Source: Thiotrichaceae bacterium (GTDB lineage Bacteria; Pseudomonadota; Gammaproteobacteria; Beggiatoales; Beggiatoaceae). Taken from it: a DNA stretch of 64,000 bases. Shown here piece by piece: positions 32,598 to 40,034 of the stretch. The notes under the pieces were generated by a model. That model saw nothing but the letters and a program-made list of their open reading frames with translations, was not told where the DNA came from and did not search any database. Every line of letters begins with the position of its first letter. Position 1 is the stretch's first letter. The position numbers and the translations under genes are program-made. The stretch is from contig JAABRD010000023.1 in the NCBI GenBank assembly GCA_011391085.1, forward strand, positions 1 to 64,000, written 5' to 3'.

Positions 32598-35246
32598 ATG
32601 ATGTCTCAACAACTAGAACCAGGTAAATTATTACATAAACGCTTGATACATATACTCATCTGTGGCATGAAACAAGTGCCCGTAGCCGGTGCCATGGTAG
32701 AAATGGCCGCTGACTGGTGGAAATTTTCAGATGAATTACGACAGGACCAACAACGTTTGGTTTTGGAAGAACGAGTGGCGCAATTGGAGGAGGCAATGGC
32801 CATCACGCCCGAACAAGCGCGGGCAATTGCGTTGGAAATGATAGCGGCAGAACGTCAACAAGGCCAGGTCATTTCAGAGGAGACCGCACAAGCAGTGACG
32901 GCCATTGCCGGTGCTTTACCTGCTAATATTCGTGAACGCACCCAAGCGACTTTGCGGCAAGCGCGTCGTCATGGCACGGCACTCCACACGGTGTTACCAC
33001 TCACTGACTCCTCCAATGACACCGCGCAACGAGAATTTTATCGGTCCCTGTTGCCAATGCGCCGACCACGGTTTCAGGAAAATGAAGCGGTTCCCTACGG
33101 ACCGCCGCAATGGCGACTGATACAATTGATTGGTAGCGGCGGCTTTGGGGAAGTGTGGGAAGCGCGTCATCAACAATTGGGAGACCGATTTGCCATCAAG
33201 TTTTGTCAAGATAGCGTCAGTACACAAACCCTGCAACGGGAAGCCGAAGCATTGAAAAAATTACGGCGCGAATTGCCTGAACATCCGCATATTGTGCGCT
33301 TGGTGGACTTGCAATTGGAACAGGAACCCTATTGGCTGGCGTTTGAATATGTCAGTGGTGGCACGTTGGAAGCCTTAATGCGGGCGAAAACCTTCACTTG
33401 GCAGGAAGCCTTACAAGTGTTTATTCCTGTGTTGCAAGGGATGAGTGCCGTGCATAGTTTACACATTGTGCATCGAGATTTGAAACCAGCCAATATTTTG
33501 TTGGACGACCAAGAAGTCCCGAAAATTACTGACTTTGGAATTGGGAAGGTGTTGATTGAACAAGAACAACAACGTTCTCAAACTCGTTTCACTATGGTCG
33601 GTGCCGGCAGTCTCGGTTATGCCCCTCCAGAACAATTGGAAGGGGAGATGGCCCATCCCACTGATGATGTATATGCGTTGGCTGTGATTTTATGGCAATT
33701 ACTCACACATTCCCTAAAATCGCCGCGTTATGTGAGTGCCACCCTTGCCCAATTAGAGGCACCGAAAGAGATTAAGGACTTGTTATTGAACTGTTTAGAA
33801 CGTCCACGCCTGCAACGTCCTCAACAAGCTGGCGAATTGTTAAGTATTTTGCAACCATTAGTGCCCACGGAAGATTTGCAACGGGTACGGGCGGAAGTGG
33901 AGACGTTGGAACAAGAATTAGCGACTCTGGAATCCCGCTTGTCTGCCGCCGCGAGTCATCGTGAGGTGGCCCAGCAACTGGAATTGGAACGGGAGAAGTT
34001 ACGCAAACAGCAGGAATTGGCCCGCAAGGAATTACAGGAGAGAGATTTATCTCGTCAAGCGGGTTATCAACAAGCATTGGAGGAGGATAAGCAAGAACGG
34101 GCGCAGTTAGAACAAGAAGCCAGTGTGCGGTTAGCCCGCTTGCGTCAACAAGTGGAGGAGAAACGACAAGCCTGGGCTAAAACCGAAACGCCACAGTTGC
34201 AACCAGCGATAGAGGAATTGTTAGCCGTCGAGAAAAGTTTGGCTGACATCGATGGGCAATATGCGCAGGAAAAGCAAATGCAATTGGCTAAATTGGAGAG
34301 GTCTCTTCAACAAGCATTGCAGGAATTGGGCGAGTTTAAGCCGGCACCACGGGACCGCTTTGAGTATCAACAGGAATATGAAGCGCGGTTGGTCAGTGAA
34401 CGGGAAGAATATGAAATGCAACAGCAACGTATTATGGCGTTTTGGCAACAGGCGCAACAAAAAATGGTCCAAAAACTGGAAACTTCCTATCAACAAACAT
34501 TGGCGACCTTGCAACAGCAACAACAGGTTTTATTGGCATTGCGATTTGAGGTGCCACCGGCGGATTTATCGCTAACTTTGACCGATTACCGAATCGAGGA
34601 GGAAAAACTCATGTTGACTCTCCTTATGCGCAATTTTTGGACTTCCAAACAAGTGCAATTCACTGGAGAAGTGTCTATTTCTCGTGATTTGGCCCGTGAG
34701 TGTTGGCAACATCCGGAGTTGTTGTTACCTGACTTGGTGTTGAAATTAGATAGTGGAGGACGATTAGCAGTGGGAGAGGTGGGATTTGAAACGACGGAAG
34801 GGACGCGCTATCTCACTGACCAGGCTACGGTGATAGTTGAAGATGACCAGATGGCAATTTGGAAACGGACCCTACAGGCAAATACTCTCTATGCCTATCA
34901 ACAATATATCAGTCGTTACTCACAAAGTATTTATGTTCAGGAAGCAGAAAGGGCAATGATGCGGGAACTCAGAAACTGGTGGAGTCAATTGGATAGCAAG
35001 TGGAAAACAATTTTTGGACAAGGTTGGTGGGGATGGTTATTTAGTTCGCAACCCAGTGACGAGGAGTTAAAGAAGGTCCTTAGCTTACAAGAGTTGAATG
35101 TCAGTCGTCAACAACTTTCTGATTTAGAACCGCTACGGGGATTGACTCAATTACGAGGTTTATGGGTTGGCAAAAACCAATTCAGTGAAACAGAGATAGC
35201 ACGGTTCAAGGAAGCAGTGCCAGGATGTGAAGTTTATGGGTGGTGA
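32598..35246 (+). CDS. Ser/Thr protein kinase with long coiled coil
   Basis: 882 residues. An N-terminal helical part (about 1-165) precedes a Hanks kinase: glycine loop GSGGFGEVW near 178, FAIKF lysine, HRDLKPANI (about 291) and TDFGIGKV (about 310), all intact. Residues 440-680 are a Glu/Gln-rich coiled coil. The next part is beta-rich (LTLTDYRIEEEKLMLTLLM), and the last 60 residues include an LRR-like stretch (LNVSRQQLSDLEPLRGLTQL). No membrane segment. The ATG at 32598 has GAGG upstream, immediately after a mobile element, which may supply or disrupt its promoter. The divergent neighbour is the giant hybrid kinase. Target unknown. Confidence 0.9.
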   Translation: MMSQQLEPGKLLHKRLIHILICGMKQVPVAGAMVEMAADWWKFSDELRQDQQRLVLEERVAQLEEAMAITPEQARAIALEMIAAERQQGQVISEETAQAVTAIAGALPANIRERTQATLRQARRHGTALHTVLPLTDSSNDTAQREFYRSLLPMRRPRFQENEAVPYGPPQWRLIQLIGSGGFGEVWEARHQQLGDRFAIKFCQDSVSTQTLQREAEALKKLRRELPEHPHIVRLVDLQLEQEPYWLAFEYVSGGTLEALMRAKTFTWQEALQVFIPVLQGMSAVHSLHIVHRDLKPANILLDDQEVPKITDFGIGKVLIEQEQQRSQTRFTMVGAGSLGYAPPEQLEGEMAHPTDDVYALAVILWQLLTHSLKSPRYVSATLAQLEAPKEIKDLLLNCLERPRLQRPQQAGELLSILQPLVPTEDLQRVRAEVETLEQELATLESRLSAAASHREVAQQLELEREKLRKQQELARKELQERDLSRQAGYQQALEEDKQERAQLEQEASVRLARLRQQVEEKRQAWAKTETPQLQPAIEELLAVEKSLADIDGQYAQEKQMQLAKLERSLQQALQELGEFKPAPRDRFEYQQEYEARLVSEREEYEMQQQRIMAFWQQAQQKMVQKLETSYQQTLATLQQQQQVLLALRFEVPPADLSLTLTDYRIEEEKLMLTLLMRNFWTSKQVQFTGEVSISRDLARECWQHPELLLPDLVLKLDSGGRLAVGEVGFETTEGTRYLTDQATVIVEDDQMAIWKRTLQANTLYAYQQYISRYSQSIYVQEAERAMMRELRNWWSQLDSKWKTIFGQGWWGWLFSSQPSDEELKKVLSLQELNVSRQQLSDLEPLRGLTQLRGLWVGKNQFSETEIARFKEAVPGCEVYGW

Positions 35247-35258
35247 TTTTCATAATCT

Positions 35259-35429
35259 GGAGTCCAAAACACGTTTTGGACTTCGCCGAGTTTGAGAGTG
35301 ATACTCAAACCTGACAGGTCTGAGAGACCTGTCAAGTTTAATCTGACCATTTCTCGTTGCCTACTCATCTAGTTTGACAGAACGAAGAGAGTGGGGAACT
35401 TTTCATGTTGTTAAACTAGGAAAAATTTC
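35259..35429 (+). repeat. TA-array compound repeat, unit 1
   Basis: Four stems in order: GGAGTCCAAAACACGTTTTGGACTTC; GAGTTTGAGAGTGATACTCAAAC; CTGACAGGTCT/AGACCTGTCA; TTGCCTACTC/GAGAGTGGGGAA. TTGACA lies in the last loop and AGGAAAAA acts as ribosome-binding site for the next gene. Full length about 170 bp. Confidence 0.85.
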
Positions 35430-35642
35430 ATGGTACCATTCAAATACGTTGTTTATCGAGAAGATGAATATTATGTTTCTCAATGTTTAAATGCCGAAGT
35501 GTCTAGCTTTGGTAAAACGATTGAAGAAGCTATCGCCCAGTTGACCGATGCAATGAAATTGTACTTGGCCGACGAATCGGAACGGGCAAAGTTTCAAACG
35601 GTGGACGAAGCCTTTCTGGGAGAGGGTCTGGTGGATGCCTAA
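35430..35642 (+). CDS. hicB: HicB-like antitoxin (array cassette A)
   Basis: 70 residues. FKYVVYREDEYYVSQCLNAE, VSSFGKTIEEAIAQLTDAMK and the LYLADE helix follow the HicB fold. AGGAAAAA from the repeat lies upstream. It overlaps the downstream hicA by eight bases. A fragment of a second copy of this gene (LADESERSKFQTV) occurs at 39345. Confidence 0.85.
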   Translation: MVPFKYVVYREDEYYVSQCLNAEVSSFGKTIEEAIAQLTDAMKLYLADESERAKFQTVDEAFLGEGLVDA

Positions 35643-35841
35643 AAGCTACAGTTCCGCCCACATTATTCAGGTATTGATACGACACGGTTTCGTCCTAGTG
35701 AATCAAACTGGTAGTCATCAAAAGTTTAGGAAAGGCGAACAGGTCGTTATTGTGCCGGTGCCTAAAAAAGACATGCCCCAAGGTACCTTTTTGTCGATAG
35801 TGCGTCAGGCCAAACTCGCGACGCAAGATTTCGAATGTTAA
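35635..35841 (+). CDS. hicA: HicA toxin (array cassette A)
   Basis: 68 residues. SSAHIIQVLIRHGFVLVNQT, GSHQKFRKG with the catalytic His, and PQGTFLSIVRQAKLATQDF match HicA. It is coupled to the preceding hicB. The region from its C-terminus into the next repeat is duplicated at 39480-39570. Confidence 0.88.
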   Translation: MPKSYSSAHIIQVLIRHGFVLVNQTGSHQKFRKGEQVVIVPVPKKDMPQGTFLSIVRQAKLATQDFEC

Positions 35842-35859
35842 TAAGAGGTTCTCAAAGGT

Positions 35860-35950
35860 GGAGTCCAAAACCTGTTTTGGACTCCACCGAATTTGAGAGT
35901 GATATTCAAACCTGACAGGTCTGGGAGACCTGTCAGGTTTAATCTGACCC
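35860..35950 (+). repeat. TA-array compound repeat, unit 2 (first three stems)
   Basis: The first stem (GGAGTCCAAAACCTGTTTTG), the GAGTGATATTC stem and the CTGACAGGTCTGGGAGACCT stem are present; sequence diverges after AATCTGACC, so the promoter-bearing part is absent. Confidence 0.85.
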
Positions 35951-35995
35951 ACTTGCATTTTCTTTAAGACGTTTAATTGACCATGAGGATTTGTT

Positions 35996-36241
35996 ATGAA
36001 TGTACTAGCATTGAAACAACTGGAACTCGTTAGAAAAATTGAACAGTTACCGGCGGTTGCGATGGACTCTATCAATCGTTACCTTGACCAATTCCAAAGC
36101 CCCCAGCCGTCTGTGACACGTCATCGGAGCCTCCAGGGAATTTGGAAACACCAAGGATTTGAACGACTCTCTGACCTTGAAGGCGAACTGAAAACACTGC
36201 GTGCCGAGTTAAACGCCAATTTGCAAAGGAGACCATTCTAA
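35996..36241 (+). CDS. Antitoxin of a VapBC-type pair (array cassette B)
   Basis: 81 residues. KQLELVRKIEQLPAVAMDSI then a helix and a Pro/Gln linker, as in DUF2281-like VapB antitoxins; the acidic tail SDLEGELKTLRAELN would bind the toxin. GAGG lies eight bases upstream of the ATG. Stop and toxin start overlap (TAATG). Confidence 0.72.
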   Translation: MNVLALKQLELVRKIEQLPAVAMDSINRYLDQFQSPQPSVTRHRSLQGIWKHQGFERLSDLEGELKTLRAELNANLQRRPF

Positions 36242-36630
36242 TGGAATATTTACTGGACACAGTAGCTGTGGTGAGGCATTTTTCTGGACACGGAAAGATA
36301 GGCCAGAAGGCCGCAACCATTCTCGACCATATCGAAACCAGAGAAGACAAACTACTCATTTCGGCGGTTAGCCTAATGGAAATCCTATATTTGGCGGAGA
36401 AGCATCGGATTCCTGTCACTTTGCCACAAACCCTGGATTTGATGGAATCTTCTAGTAAATACGAAATCGTCAACTTAAATTCGGCAATTTTGCGTGTGGC
36501 CATGGAAATTAGTTTTCCTGAACTACATGACAGACTCATTTTAGCCACCGCCAAATGGTTGGAGATTCCTATCATTTCCAGTGACCAACTATTCACGGGG
36601 GTGGCAGAGATTTCGGTCGTTTGGGATTGA
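36241..36630 (+). CDS. VapC-type PIN-domain toxin (array cassette B)
   Basis: 129 residues. YLLDTVAVVRHFSG (Asp), ISAVSLMEILYLAEK (Glu), PELHDRLILATAKWLEIPII (Asp in HDRLI) and SSDQLF (late Asp) give the full PIN active site. Translationally coupled to the antitoxin upstream. Confidence 0.9.
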   Translation: MEYLLDTVAVVRHFSGHGKIGQKAATILDHIETREDKLLISAVSLMEILYLAEKHRIPVTLPQTLDLMESSSKYEIVNLNSAILRVAMEISFPELHDRLILATAKWLEIPIISSDQLFTGVAEISVVWD

Positions 36631-36637
36631 ACCGAAA

Positions 36638-36810
36638 GGAGTCCAAAACACGTTTTGGACTCCACCGTGTTTGAGAGTGATGCTCAAACCTGACAGGTCT
36701 GGGAGACCTGTCAGGTTTAGCCTGACCATTTTTCGTTGCCCACTCATCTAGTTTGACAGAACGCAGAGAGTGGGCAACTTTTCATGTGGTTAAACTAGGA
36801 GATAAAATTG
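36638..36810 (+). repeat. TA-array compound repeat, unit 3 (full length)
   Basis: All four stems are present, including TTGCCCACTC/GAGAGTGGGCAA with TTGACA in the loop, then ACTAGGAGATAAAATTG leading into the next start codon. Confidence 0.88.
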
Positions 36811-37038
36811 ATGATAAATATGACGACTACCGTTGCACAAATGACTACCACAGAATTTCGAGACTTGTTGGAAGAAGTCATTGAACAAAAATTGCTAGAA
36901 CTACTAGCAGACCCTGACCAAGGTTGGACTCTCCAAACCCAGGTACGTCACCAACTTTTGCAACAACAACAAGCCACCGCGGCTGGTGAACGTGGTCAGC
37001 CATTGGATAAAGTGTTGCAACAGTTGGGATTGGAATAA
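36811..37038 (+). CDS. Antitoxin of a RelE-type pair (array cassette C)
   Basis: 75 residues. Mostly helical: TTTEFRDLLEEVIEQKLLEL, LADPDQGWTL, then a Gln-rich helix and a GQPLDKVLQQLGLE tail. This D/P-D-x-G-W layout is common in antitoxins upstream of RelE/ParE toxins. AGGAGA in the repeat is its ribosome-binding site. It precedes the RelE gene by 10 bases. Confidence 0.75.
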   Translation: MINMTTTVAQMTTTEFRDLLEEVIEQKLLELLADPDQGWTLQTQVRHQLLQQQQATAAGERGQPLDKVLQQLGLE

Positions 37039-37048
37039 GGAAAGTGAT

Positions 37049-37321
37049 ATGTACCAACTTCATCTGTTAGACGCGGCGATTGATGATTTAGCCCAGTTGA
37101 ATCAATCCATAGCGCGTCGCATTGTCAAACGTCTCCGCTGGTTAGCTGAAAACTTAGATAACCTCCGACTGGAAACACTGACGGGAGATTTACTGGTTTT
37201 TTATAAATTTCGAGTCGGCGACTACCGTGTTTTATACGAGATATTTAGAACTGAACAAATTTTGGTGATTCACAGAATAGGGCATCGGCGCGAGATTTAT
37301 AAAAGGATAAAATCTAAGTAA
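37049..37321 (+). CDS. RelE/ParE-family toxin (array cassette C)
   Basis: 90 residues. YQLHLLDAAIDDLAQLNQSI, ARRIVKRLRWLAENLDN, VGDYRVLYEIF and HRIGHRREIYKR trace the whole RelE fold, including the C-terminal basic catalytic residues. AAGGAAA is nine bases upstream of the ATG at 37049. mRNA interferase activity is likely. Confidence 0.9.
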   Translation: MYQLHLLDAAIDDLAQLNQSIARRIVKRLRWLAENLDNLRLETLTGDLLVFYKFRVGDYRVLYEIFRTEQILVIHRIGHRREIYKRIKSK

Positions 37322-37449
37322 CTCAAACCTGACAGGTCTTTCCGACCTGTCAGGTTTAGCCTGACCATTTCTCGTTGCCCACTCATCTAGTTTGACAAAA
37401 CGAAGAGAGTGGGTAACTTTTCATGTGGTTAAACTAGGAGGTAAAATCG
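37321..37449 (+). repeat. TA-array compound repeat, unit 4 (lacks first stem)
   Basis: Starts at ACTCAAACCTGACAGGTC immediately at the RelE stop and continues to AGGAGGTAAAATCG. The promoter-like TTGACA is changed to TTGACAAAACG but retained. Confidence 0.85.
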
Positions 37450-37491
37450 ATGCGAAAGACTTACACTGCAATACAGGTAACTGATGAGTAA
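37450..37491 (+). CDS. Short leader frame MRKTYTAIQVTDE
   Basis: 13 codons following AGGAGGT. Its first eight codons are identical at DNA level to the start of the HicB gene at 39069. The frame ends at TAA (37489-37491), overlapping the hicA start at 37484. It is either a truncated hicB remnant or a leader that couples translation of the next toxin. Confidence 0.5.
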   Translation: MRKTYTAIQVTDE

Positions 37492-37738
37492 ATATGCCAA
37501 ACTACTCCAAAAAATTCTACAAGGTCACTCGATGGCTAACATTCCATTTGCAGACCTTTGCCAACTGTTGTTACGTTTGGGCTTTACCGAACATATCCGT
37601 GGCAGTCACCACCTGTTTCGTCAAGCAGGCATGGAAGAGAAAATCAATTTGCAAACCGACAATCACCATGCCAAATCTTATCAGGTAAGGCAGGTGCGAC
37701 AGGTCATTTTAAAATACCATTTGAGGCTTGAAGAATAA
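37484..37738 (+). CDS. hicA: HicA toxin (array cassette D)
   Basis: 84 residues. IPFADLCQLLLRLGFTEHIR, GSHHLFRQ with the catalytic His, and KSYQVRQVRQVILKY are the long-form HicA. An alternative start at 37532 (MANIPF) fits shorter HicA proteins. Its start lies inside the 13-codon leader frame. Stop and hicB start overlap (TAATG). Confidence 0.88.
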   Translation: MSKYAKLLQKILQGHSMANIPFADLCQLLLRLGFTEHIRGSHHLFRQAGMEEKINLQTDNHHAKSYQVRQVRQVILKYHLRLEE

Positions 37739-38007
37739 TGCACAAATACGAACTAATTCTCTCTTGGAGTCAAGAAGACCAATGTTATGTGGTCGAAGTG
37801 CCAGAACTCCCTGGCTGTATGGCACATGGTCAGACTCAACCAGAAGCCCTGAGACAAGCGAATGAAGCGGTCCAACTGTGGTTGGAAACCGCCCGACAAT
37901 TTGGCGACCCAATTCCCATTCCCAAGGGACATCGACACTTCGACACCAAACCCTGGGAACGAAAACCTGACCTTGGAATTAACTACGCCTATGCAGAGAG
38001 TCGGTGA
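37738..38007 (+). CDS. hicB: HicB antitoxin (array cassette D)
   Basis: 89 residues. YELILSWSQEDQCYVVEVPE, LPGCMAHGQTQPEALRQANE and IPIPKGHRHF match HicB. It follows hicA, the opposite order to cassette A. No DNA-binding tail. Confidence 0.9.
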   Translation: MHKYELILSWSQEDQCYVVEVPELPGCMAHGQTQPEALRQANEAVQLWLETARQFGDPIPIPKGHRHFDTKPWERKPDLGINYAYAESR

Positions 38008-38012
38008 AAAGT

Positions 38013-38085
38013 GGAGTCCAAAACCTGTTTTGGACTCCACCGAGTTTGAGAGTGATACTCAAACCTGACAGGTCTGGGAGACTTG
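38013..38085 (+). repeat. TA-array compound repeat, unit 5 (first stems only)
   Basis: The first two stems and part of the third (CTGACAGGTCTGGGAGACTT) are present, then the sequence diverges. The next gene's leader at 38086-38180 is unrelated to the repeat. Confidence 0.85.
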
Positions 38086-38180
38086 TACTTGTCTTTTCTC
38101 TAACAAAAAATATGGGAACGAGGATGGCTATATCATCCTGTTCAAATCTCTTCCAACCAACTTGCCATTAAGTACTTCAA

Positions 38181-38651
38181 ATGAAGAAATTCAAACTTTA
38201 TTTAGAAACTTCCGTATGGAACTTCTATTTTGCCCAGGATGCACCAGAGAAACAAGCCCTGACCGTGCAATTCTTTGACCATATTACCAACTATGAAATT
38301 TTTATTTCAGACCTGGTTAATAAAGAAATTGCCAGGGCTTCGCCCGCTACGTCACAACGCTTGTTCACTCTGCTTGAACAACACCAGCCAACTAAATTGG
38401 AAATCACCGCCGAAGTGTTAAACCTCGCCCAACAATATCTTGACGAGGGTGTTTTACCAGTTTCAGCCGTTAACGATGCGATTCACGCGGCGGTAGCTAC
38501 GGTCAATGAAATGGACGCGCTTCTTAGCTGGAATTTAAAGCATCTGGCCAATTTGAATCGCATTCCTAAAATTAACGGAGTTAACCTCAAACAGGGTTAC
38601 TCCAAGAAATTAGAATTAACCACACCTATGGAGGTAGCCGATGAAATATGA
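38181..38651 (+). CDS. PIN-domain toxin (array cassette E)
   Basis: 156 residues. FKLYLETSVWNFYFAQDAPE, FISDLVNKEIARASP, VSAVNDAIHAAVATVNEMDA and LLSWNLKHLAN are the conserved segments of a distinct VapC-like PIN group. It overlaps the downstream small gene by 11 bases. Confidence 0.88.
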   Translation: MKKFKLYLETSVWNFYFAQDAPEKQALTVQFFDHITNYEIFISDLVNKEIARASPATSQRLFTLLEQHQPTKLEITAEVLNLAQQYLDEGVLPVSAVNDAIHAAVATVNEMDALLSWNLKHLANLNRIPKINGVNLKQGYSKKLELTTPMEVADEI

Positions 38652-38829
38652 TAAATCCTTATTAGAAGTCATGCAGTGGAAACAAGAATTGGGGGAACTT
38701 CTCAACCAGTTGACACTGGCCGAACGTTTGGCTTTTTTTCAAAGTCCTGTTAAACCAGGGACAGTACCTACTCAGGTTGGCAACCCGCCTGAGATTCCGG
38801 TTCTTCCCACGCAGGGCGTAGCCAGGTAG
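38641..38829 (+). CDS. Antitoxin-like partner, C-terminus altered by a repeat
   Basis: 62 residues. KYDKSLLEVMQWKQELGELL is the typical start of the small helical partner encoded after this PIN group. The last 15-20 residues are Pro-rich and run into a GCCAGGTAG palindromic repeat that supplies the stop, so the natural C-terminus may be lost. Confidence 0.65.
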   Translation: MKYDKSLLEVMQWKQELGELLNQLTLAERLAFFQSPVKPGTVPTQVGNPPEIPVLPTQGVAR

Positions 38830-38895
38830 TCAAGTCAAATAAGGTGGTCAACAGGTTTATCGTTGTCCATGCTACCTGGCTGAGATGTGAAGTAT

Positions 38896-39068
38896 GGAGT
38901 CCAAAACACGTTTTGGACTCCACCGGGTTTGAGAGTGATACTCAAACCTGACAGGTCTGGGAGATCTGTCAGGTTTAATCTGACCATTTCTCGTTGCCCA
39001 CTCATCTAGTTTGACAGAACGAAGAGAGTGGGGAACTTTTCATGTTGTTAAACCAGGAGGTAAAATCG
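38896..39068 (+). repeat. TA-array compound repeat, unit 6 (full length)
   Basis: All four stems, TTGACA at 39011-39016 with a weak AACTTT 17 bases later as possible -10 box, and AGGAGGTAAAATCG as ribosome-binding site. Confidence 0.88.
39011..39039 (+). promoter_or_regulatory. Possible promoter carried by the TA-array repeat
   Basis: TTGACA, 17-base spacer, AACTTT. The -35 is perfect and the -10 poor. Equivalent sites are in units 1, 3 and 4. Inference only. Confidence 0.3.
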
Positions 39069-39281
39069 ATGCGAAAGACTTACACTGCAATAGTTGAACG
39101 TTGTTCAAACACTGGCTTGTATGTTGGCCATGTACCAGGTTTCCCTGGGGCCCATAGCCAGGCTGACACGTTAGAGGAGTTACAACAAAATTTACAAGAA
39201 GTGATTACCATGCTGTTAGAAGAGGGCGAACCGGAATTAACTTCTGAATACATCGGCACTCAAACTCTGGTGATGGCCTAA
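39069..39281 (+). CDS. hicB: HicB antitoxin (array cassette F)
   Basis: 70 residues. MRKTYTAIVERCSNTGLYVG, VPGFPGAHSQADTLEELQQN and LQEVITMLLEEGEPE match HicB. AGGAGGT is ideally placed. The first 24 bases equal those at 37450. The partner hicA two bases downstream is destroyed. Confidence 0.9.
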   Translation: MRKTYTAIVERCSNTGLYVGHVPGFPGAHSQADTLEELQQNLQEVITMLLEEGEPELTSEYIGTQTLVMA

Positions 39282-39283
39282 CG

Positions 39284-39540
39284 ATGCCCAACTTACCGGT
39301 CATAAAACCACGAGAAGTAGTTGCGTTATTAACTCAGTTGGGTTTTTTAGCCGACGAATCGGAACGGTCAAAGTTTCAAACGGTGGTAGTGATGCAATGT
39401 GGGTGGTGTTTTAGGACTGCCAGTCCTTTGAGGACTGGCAGTCCTGAGAGTATCATCACCCACATTGCATCACTACCCCTTTTTGAGTGCGTCAAGCTAA
39501 ACTCTCGAAGCAAGATTTCGAGTGTTAATAAGAGGTTCTC
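39284..39540 (+). pseudogene. HicA/HicB remnant fused and disrupted by an element
   Basis: It begins as HicA (MPNLPVIKPREVVALLTQLG), then switches to LADESERSKFQTV, a HicB sequence from a second copy of cassette A, then enters the element at 39385. After the element, 39480-39545 matches the hicA 3' end of cassette A (35793-35859). A recombination between two hicBA modules followed by insertion and deletion explains it. No functional toxin remains. Confidence 0.75.
39385..39477. mobile_element. Short GGTAGTGATG-family element (type C)
   Basis: 93 bp with both terminal repeats and a GGACTGCCAGTCC/GGACTGGCAGTCC palindrome. Flanks CAAACGGT and CCTTTTTG do not match, consistent with a deletion at one edge. 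Confidence 0.88.
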
Positions 39541-39545
39541 AAATG

Positions 39546-39630
39546 TGGAGTCCAAAACCTGTTTTGGACACCGAGTTTGAGAGTGATACTCAAACCTGTC
39601 AGGTTTAGCCTGGCCATTTCTCGTTGTCAA
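39546..39630 (+). repeat. TA-array compound repeat, unit 7 (degenerate)
   Basis: GGAGTCCAAAACCTGTTTTG, the GAGAGTGATACTC stem and half of the CTGTCAGGTTTAGCC stem, then TGGCCATTTCTCGTTGTCAAC. Confidence 0.8.
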
Positions 39631-39737
39631 CTTGACTTGACTATTCAGAATCTTTATGATAAACTCAACTTGAAATAGATACTACCTGCATGGTCCTCAA
39701 AATCGAGTTGGGGACCCTTAACTGAGAGGATTACACC

Positions 39738-40034
39738 ATGGACACTCCTTCTTTGACTACTACCCACTTAAAACAGCAAATTCATCAACTCATCGAACAA
39801 TTGCCGCCCGAACAATTGCCCACTCTCCTGCATTTTTCCGAAGGCTTGCTTCAACCCGGGCAGACTATCCTGGGGAGAGATAACTCGACGTTCACATCGT
39901 CTCAGCCACCGGCACTGGGAGAACATCCGTGGTTAAAGTATGCCGAGATATTAAACGAATCAACCGACTGGGACGAATTTTTAGAGGCCCTGGCCGAAAT
40001 TCGCCGCGAAGATAATCAGGTGGAGATGGTATGA
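39738..40034 (+). CDS. Antitoxin of a PIN pair (array cassette G)
   Basis: 98 residues. TTTHLKQQIHQLIEQLPPEQ then LPTLLHFSEGLL resembles the DUF2281-like start of many VapB proteins; the tail is acidic with WLKYAEILNESTDWDEFLEA. GAGAGGAT lies upstream. Overlaps the toxin start (ATGA). Confidence 0.75.
   Translation: MDTPSLTTTHLKQQIHQLIEQLPPEQLPTLLHFSEGLLQPGQTILGRDNSTFTSSQPPALGEHPWLKYAEILNESTDWDEFLEALAEIRREDNQVEMV

Noticed and set aside
36072-36665. 197-residue frame on the minus strand
   Set aside because: It is a shadow of the VapB/VapC pair on the + strand and starts in a palindromic repeat.
35259-39630. CRISPR array
   Set aside because: The repeats are 70-170 bp, made of several stems, and separated by whole genes instead of short unique spacers.
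35259-39630. Integron with attC sites
   Set aside because: No GTTRRRY core sites in the right places and no integrase; the likeness is only in layout.
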